Shown: one piece after another, positions 60,540 to 64,000 of the stretch
Numbering within the stretch: position 1 is the stretch's first letter
Layout of the letters: every line of letters begins with the position of its first letter
Assembly (NCBI RefSeq): GCF_019042245.1
Contig: NZ_JAHQCX010000010.1
Coordinates: forward strand, 62,001-126,000
DNA: 64,000 bases
From: Diplocloster modestus
Lineage (GTDB): Bacteria > Bacillota > Clostridia > Lachnospirales > Lachnospiraceae
Direction: 5' to 3'
Made by a program: the position numbers and the translations under genes
The notes under the pieces: model-generated
Told to the model about the DNA's origin: nothing
The model's database searches: none
What the model saw: the letters and a program-made list of their open reading frames with translations, nothing else

Positions 60540-61612
60540 AGCACAGCTACTTTGAAAGTACAAGATGTGTTTTCCATTGGCAAAAACGGAAAGGCTATCA
60601 GGTTTCCGTGTATGCAACGATAGCCGGGGCAAAGGAGGCTTTGCGAAAACACGTGCCCGGACTCGTCCTGGTGGATTGGAATATGCCGGACGGCCAGGGG
60701 GATGCCCTCTGCCGCTTTATCCGCTCCAACTGGAATGATCTGCCGTTGATCTTTCTCACGGTCCGGGATGATTCCCGGGACGTCATATTCGGTTTTCAGA
60801 GCGGTGCGGATGATTATGTGGTGAAACCTTTCGAGCTGGATGTTTTGTACTCCCGTATCTGTGCATTGCTGCGCAGAACGGGAAATGTGTCTGAACAGTA
60901 TCTCTCCTGCGATTCTATTTCTCTGGATCAGAGCCGGATGATGGTATTTTGCGAAGGAGAGGAAATCAGTCTGAGCCCGATGGAATATGAACTGCTCTTA
61001 CTTCTGTTGAAGAACAAGGGGAAAACCGTTACAAGGGCCGAAGAAGATACCTACATCCGGGTTCTGGGAAAAGAAGGACTCGACCTGGCCGGTGCGGAAG
61101 AATTAGAGGACCGCATATTGAAATCTTTGGGCAGGAATTACGAAATTGAAAGTGAAAACCGGATCGGTGAAAAGATTACCAATGACCATATGATATCCGG
61201 CTATCTTCTGATCTTAGGCGGGTTCTGTATTCTGCTGGCTGTGATCGGCATTGCCAACGTGTTCTCAAATACGCTGGGTTTCCTCACGCAGAGGAAACGG
61301 GAATTCGCCCAATATATGTCCGTAGGCATGACGCCCGCCGGCATCCGTAAGATGTTCTGTGTTGAGGCACTGGTCATTGCCGGCCGTCCCCTGCTGATCA
61401 CACTGCCCTTAACCATAGCTTTTGTGCAATTCGCGGCGGCAGCAAGCCATCTAAACCCGATGGAGTTCTGGGCCGAAGCCCCGATGATCCCCATTGCGCT
61501 ATTTTGCCTTGCGATCATTGTCTTCGTGGCACTGGCTTACTACATCGGCGGAAAACGCCTGCTGCGCTGTAATCTGAGCGAAGCATTGCGGAATGATACG
61601 ATATTACCATAG
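60540..61612 (+). pseudogene. Chimera of a response regulator fragment and an FtsX-type ABC permease tail
   Basis: One open frame joins two unrelated gene pieces. The first ~142 codons from 60608 encode an OmpR-type response regulator lacking its N-terminus (starts near GYQVSVYATIAGA, with VLVDWNMP and DDYVVKPFE present, but the acidic pair is missing) and cut within the winged helix at GKTVTR. From about 61031 it continues as the end of an FtsX/MacB-like permease (last extracytoplasmic segment, then helices in SGYLLILGGFCILLAVIG to the end). The order regulator-kinase-ATPase-permease is usual in Bce/Van-type loci, so an internal deletion of kinase and ATPase explains it. Unlikely to be functional. 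Confidence 0.8.
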
Positions 61613-61654
61613 GGCGATGTTCCCCATCCTCCCGGCAGGTATAGAAAGGAAAAG

Positions 61655-61690
61655 ACGGCATAGCCCTTTTGGGGGGCTATACCGTTTTTT
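61655..61690 (+). terminator. Bidirectional terminator between the chimera and the DUF1540 gene
   Basis: ACGGCATAGCCC and GGGCTATACCGT with a short G-rich loop and TTTTTT on the plus strand; on the minus strand it is followed by CTTTTCC. Serves the two convergent genes. Confidence 0.8.
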
Positions 61691-61730
61691 ACAAAATTCT
61701 TCCTAAATGGAGTTTTTTAACTATTACGGA

Positions 61731-62051
61731 TTAGTGGCAGCAGAAGCTGGCGCATTCTGTCTGTTCACAGTGACATGCGTTAGATCCGGCGATACCGATG
61801 TGTCTCGCATCACAGATGCAATCTTTGTTGTAGATACAATCCGTTGCCTTACACTCTACATTAATCGTCTGGGTAGGATGTTCCGTAGCACTTAAAAAAG
61901 ATTCCCCTCGCTTCTCTTCAAAACTGCGGCAGCAGGTATCTTCCGAACTTTTGGCTTCTCTTCCATCTACACAGATCTCACCACGACAGCAGCATTCTCT
62001 TTTATTATAGACACAGCTATCAACAGAACAATCTAATTGCGGCATTTTCAT
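61731..62051 (-). CDS. DUF1540 small Cys-rich protein
   Basis: A 106-residue protein with two DUF1540-like units, each CxxxxCxYN...C...C (residues ~8-40 and ~66-104), 17 Cys in all. The pattern suggests zinc or other metal binding. It is common in Clostridia; proposed links to spores are unproven. A GGAGGAAAT site precedes the ATG. It is between thrS and the chimera locus, transcribed alone. Confidence 0.9.
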   Translation of the reverse strand: MKMPQLDCSVDSCVYNKRECCCRGEICVDGREAKSSEDTCCRSFEEKRGESFLSATEHPTQTINVECKATDCIYNKDCICDARHIGIAGSNACHCEQTECASFCCH

Positions 62052-62163
62052 TTCCTCCTTTTGAATAGATTCCAGGAATATTATGTGCCTTTTCCTCTGT
62101 TTTTATCCTGACTGCATCGTAATCAAATTTTAATTAATATTCAGAAAAATTTAGCTTATCATC

Positions 62164-62196
62164 AAAAAAAGCGGCCAATACTGATTAGCCGCTTTT
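62164..62196 (-). terminator. Terminator of thrS
   Basis: AAAAGCGGC and GCCGCTTTT flank a 12-base loop with a run of seven T on the minus strand, directly after the thrS stop at 62204. Confidence 0.85.
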
Positions 62197-62203
62197 CGTC
62201 ATT

Positions 62204-64000
62204 TTATTTAGGTACTGCCGTTTTCTTTGTACGAATTTCTTCCTGAACGTTCTCAATAAACGCATCCAGTCCCTGAGGTCCTTCGTCTCCATTTGCCCGG
62301 CTTCTTACCGCCACGGTTTTACTGTCGGCCTCTTTTTCTCCAACTACCAGCATGTAAGGTATTTTCTGTGTCTGAGCCTCTCGGATCTTATAACCGATTT
62401 TCTCAGCCCGGGTATCCAGTTCCGCACGGATGCCGGCATCTTTTAATTTCTGGAGGACATCCGTTCCATAATTGATAAACTTATCTGATATCGGCAGCAC
62501 CTTAACCTGAACCGGGGCAAGCCAGGTAGGGAATGCACCGGCAAAATGTTCGATCAGGATTCCGATAAAACGTTCCACTGATCCAAAAGCCACCCGGTGA
62601 ATCATGATCGGCCTGTGGCGTTCTCCATCCGCACCGATATACTCCAGGTCAAACCGCAGCGGCATCTGGAAATCCAGCTGGATCGTTCCGCACTGCCAGG
62701 TTCTGCCCAGGGAATCTTCCAGATGGAAGTCGATCTTCGGGCCGTAGAATGCGCCGTCCCCTTCATTGATTACATACGGAAGATTCAGCTCTTCCAGGGC
62801 GGCTTTCAAGGAGTCCGTAGCCATCGCCCAGTCCTCGGCGCTTCCCATGCTGTCCTCGGGCTGCGTCGACAGTTCCACATGATATTTAAACCCAAACAGG
62901 CTGTATACCTCGTCAATCAGCTGTACAACGCCTTTGATCTCCTCCTTGATCTGTTCCGGCATCATGAAGATATGCGCATCATCCTGGTTAAAGCAGCGGA
63001 CACGCATCAGGCCGTGAAGCGCCCCTGATTTTTCATGGCGGTGCACCAGGCCGATTTCCCCCATACGGATCGGCAGGTCGCGGTAGGAATGGGGCTCTGA
63101 TTTGTACACCAGAATACCGCCGGGGCAGTTCATCGGTTTGATCGCGAAGTCTTCCTCATCAATCACCGTAGTATACATATTATCTGCATAGTGATCCCAG
63201 TGTCCGGACGTCTCCCAGAGTTTCCGGCTCAGCATGATCGGCGTGGAGATCTCCACATAACCTGCCTTCGTGTGTATCTGACGCCAATAGTCCAACAGAG
63301 TATTTTTTAAAACCATGCCCTTGGGCAGGAAAAACGGGAATCCTGGTCCCTCGTCCATCATAGTAAATAAACCCAGCTCTTTTCCCAGTTTCCTGTGGTC
63401 ACGTTTCTTCGCCTCTTCAATCCGGTCCAGATATTCCTGCAGATCGGCACTCTTGGTAAAAGAAGTACCATAGATTCTGGTCAGCATTTTATTCTTCTCA
63501 CTGCCCCGCCAGTAAGCGCCTGCCAGGGAGGTCAGCTTAAATGCCTTCACCGGCTTTGTGCTCATCAGATGAGGGCCGGCACACAGATCCACGAATTCTC
63601 CCTGCTGATAAAAACTGATGGTCTCTCCCTCGGGCAGATCTTCGATCAGTTCTACTTTATAGGGTTCTTCCTTATCCTTCATAAACTGAATCGCTTCTTC
63701 CCTGGGAAGAGTGAACTGCTCGATCTTCAGATCCTCTTTCACGATCTTCTTCATTACCGCTTCGATCTTCTCTAACTCTTCCGCTGTAAAAGGCTCCTCC
63801 CGGTCCATGTCATAATAAAACCCGTCCGCAATCGAAGGCCCGATCGCCAGCTTAGTACTGGGATACAGTCTCTTCACCGCCTGGGCCATGATATGGGAAG
63901 TCGTGTGATGGAATGCAGCGCGTCCGCCCTCATCGCTGAAGGTCAGGATGTTCAGGTTACAATCCTTATCGATTACTGTGCGCAGATCCACTACTTCCCC
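62204..64000 (-). CDS. thrS: Threonyl-tRNA synthetase (5' end outside the window)
   Basis: Charges tRNA-Thr. About 598 residues are visible, starting within the TGS/N-terminal region (VDLRTVIDKD); the first ~40 residues lie beyond the window. The editing domain (HTTSHIMAQAVKRLYP, the metal site HxxxH type, and CAGPHL), the class II motifs (motif 2 VHRHEKSGALHGLMRVRCFNQDDAHIF; motif 3 MIHRVAFGSVERF) and the anticodon-binding C-terminus are intact. The apparent first codon in the visible frame is only a GTG inside the gene. Any T-box leader would lie outside the window. Confidence 0.95.
   Translation of the reverse strand, partial: GEVVDLRTVIDKDCNLNILTFSDEGGRAAFHHTTSHIMAQAVKRLYPSTKLAIGPSIADGFYYDMDREEPFTAEELEKIEAVMKKIVKEDLKIEQFTLPREEAIQFMKDKEEPYKVELIEDLPEGETISFYQQGEFVDLCAGPHLMSTKPVKAFKLTSLAGAYWRGSEKNKMLTRIYGTSFTKSADLQEYLDRIEEAKKRDHRKLGKELGLFTMMDEGPGFPFFLPKGMVLKNTLLDYWRQIHTKAGYVEISTPIMLSRKLWETSGHWDHYADNMYTTVIDEEDFAIKPMNCPGGILVYKSEPHSYRDLPIRMGEIGLVHRHEKSGALHGLMRVRCFNQDDAHIFMMPEQIKEEIKGVVQLIDEVYSLFGFKYHVELSTQPEDSMGSAEDWAMATDSLKAALEELNLPYVINEGDGAFYGPKIDFHLEDSLGRTWQCGTIQLDFQMPLRFDLEYIGADGERHRPIMIHRVAFGSVERFIGILIEHFAGAFPTWLAPVQVKVLPISDKFINYGTDVLQKLKDAGIRAELDTRAEKIGYKIREAQTQKIPYMLVVGEKEADSKTVAVRSRANGDEGPQGLDAFIENVQEEIRTKKTAVPK

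Noticed and set aside
60470..60545. Possible RNA gene (tmRNA-like segment GGAATCGACAGGCAGAG)
   Set aside because: The resemblance is short and there is no acceptor stem, T arm or downstream partner. The local palindrome GGCAGA-ATTC-TCTGCC is more likely part of the promoter region of the Rpn-type gene.

Overview
The window reads as a chromosomal segment of a Firmicute of class Clostridia, most likely a Lachnospiraceae member. The evidence is the gene order (nucleoside kinase, Nif3-like, trmK, rpoD, dnaG, dgt), the thrS / infC-rpmI-rplT region with an AUU-started infC, strong GGAGG ribosome binding sites, a ZTP riboswitch ahead of a split purine-synthesis pair, and the acyltransferase / zinc-ribbon membrane protein / esterase cluster. 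Nearly all genes lie on the minus strand. There is no rRNA, prophage or CRISPR array, and one tRNA-Asn.

Layout. 1-2.5 kb: a conserved membrane protein and truA. 2.8-7.8 kb: an oligopeptide/nickel-type ABC importer with its promoter. 8.2-21.1 kb: a LacI-controlled sugar or sugar-acid regulon. It holds a CUT1 importer without its own ATPase, four zinc-type medium-chain dehydrogenases, a LarA-family nickel racemase/epimerase, a PfkB kinase and 6-phosphogluconate dehydrogenase. Three near-identical LacI-type operators mark its promoters. 21.3-24.9 kb: a large surface protein with a papain-like domain that has lost its catalytic Cys and His. 24.9-35.4 kb: housekeeping genes (nrdR, nucleoside kinase, trmK, rpoD, dnaG, dgt) and adenine deaminase. 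35.5-38.7 kb: the esterase, acyltransferase and zinc-ribbon cluster. 38.8-41.1 kb: AICAR transformylase and a stand-alone IMP cyclohydrolase behind a ZTP riboswitch. 41.1-48 kb: a class II lanthipeptide cluster with LanM, a 47-residue precursor, a GHKL kinase, a LytTR regulator, an unknown protein and an IS630-derived helix-turn-helix protein. 48-57.4 kb: a DrrAB-like exporter, a GGDEF/EAL protein, tRNA-Asn, a MerR regulator and assorted small genes including a stefin-like protein. 57.4-61.6 kb: decayed genes (peptide deformylase, a response regulator/FtsX chimera) around infC-rpmI-rplT and an Rpn-family nuclease. 61.7-64 kb: a DUF1540 protein and thrS, which runs off the end.

The most unusual signal is non-coding. 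Three intergenic palindromes of about 270-280 bp (2511-2782, 32740-33018, 33328-33608) share a conserved core with fixed internal loops and a fixed apical loop. Their helices differ between copies with matching changes on both arms, and the outer 50-60 bp arms are unrelated between copies yet nearly perfectly self-complementary. A fourth, larger palindrome (7809-8148) has a similar plan but a different, branched tip. A second, smaller repeat family (36424-36536, 54965-55096, and a trace at 58100-58119) also shows a compensated stem. I could not match any of these to a family I know, and they are the best candidates for an undescribed element.

All names below rest on motif recognition by eye. 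No database search or folding program was run.
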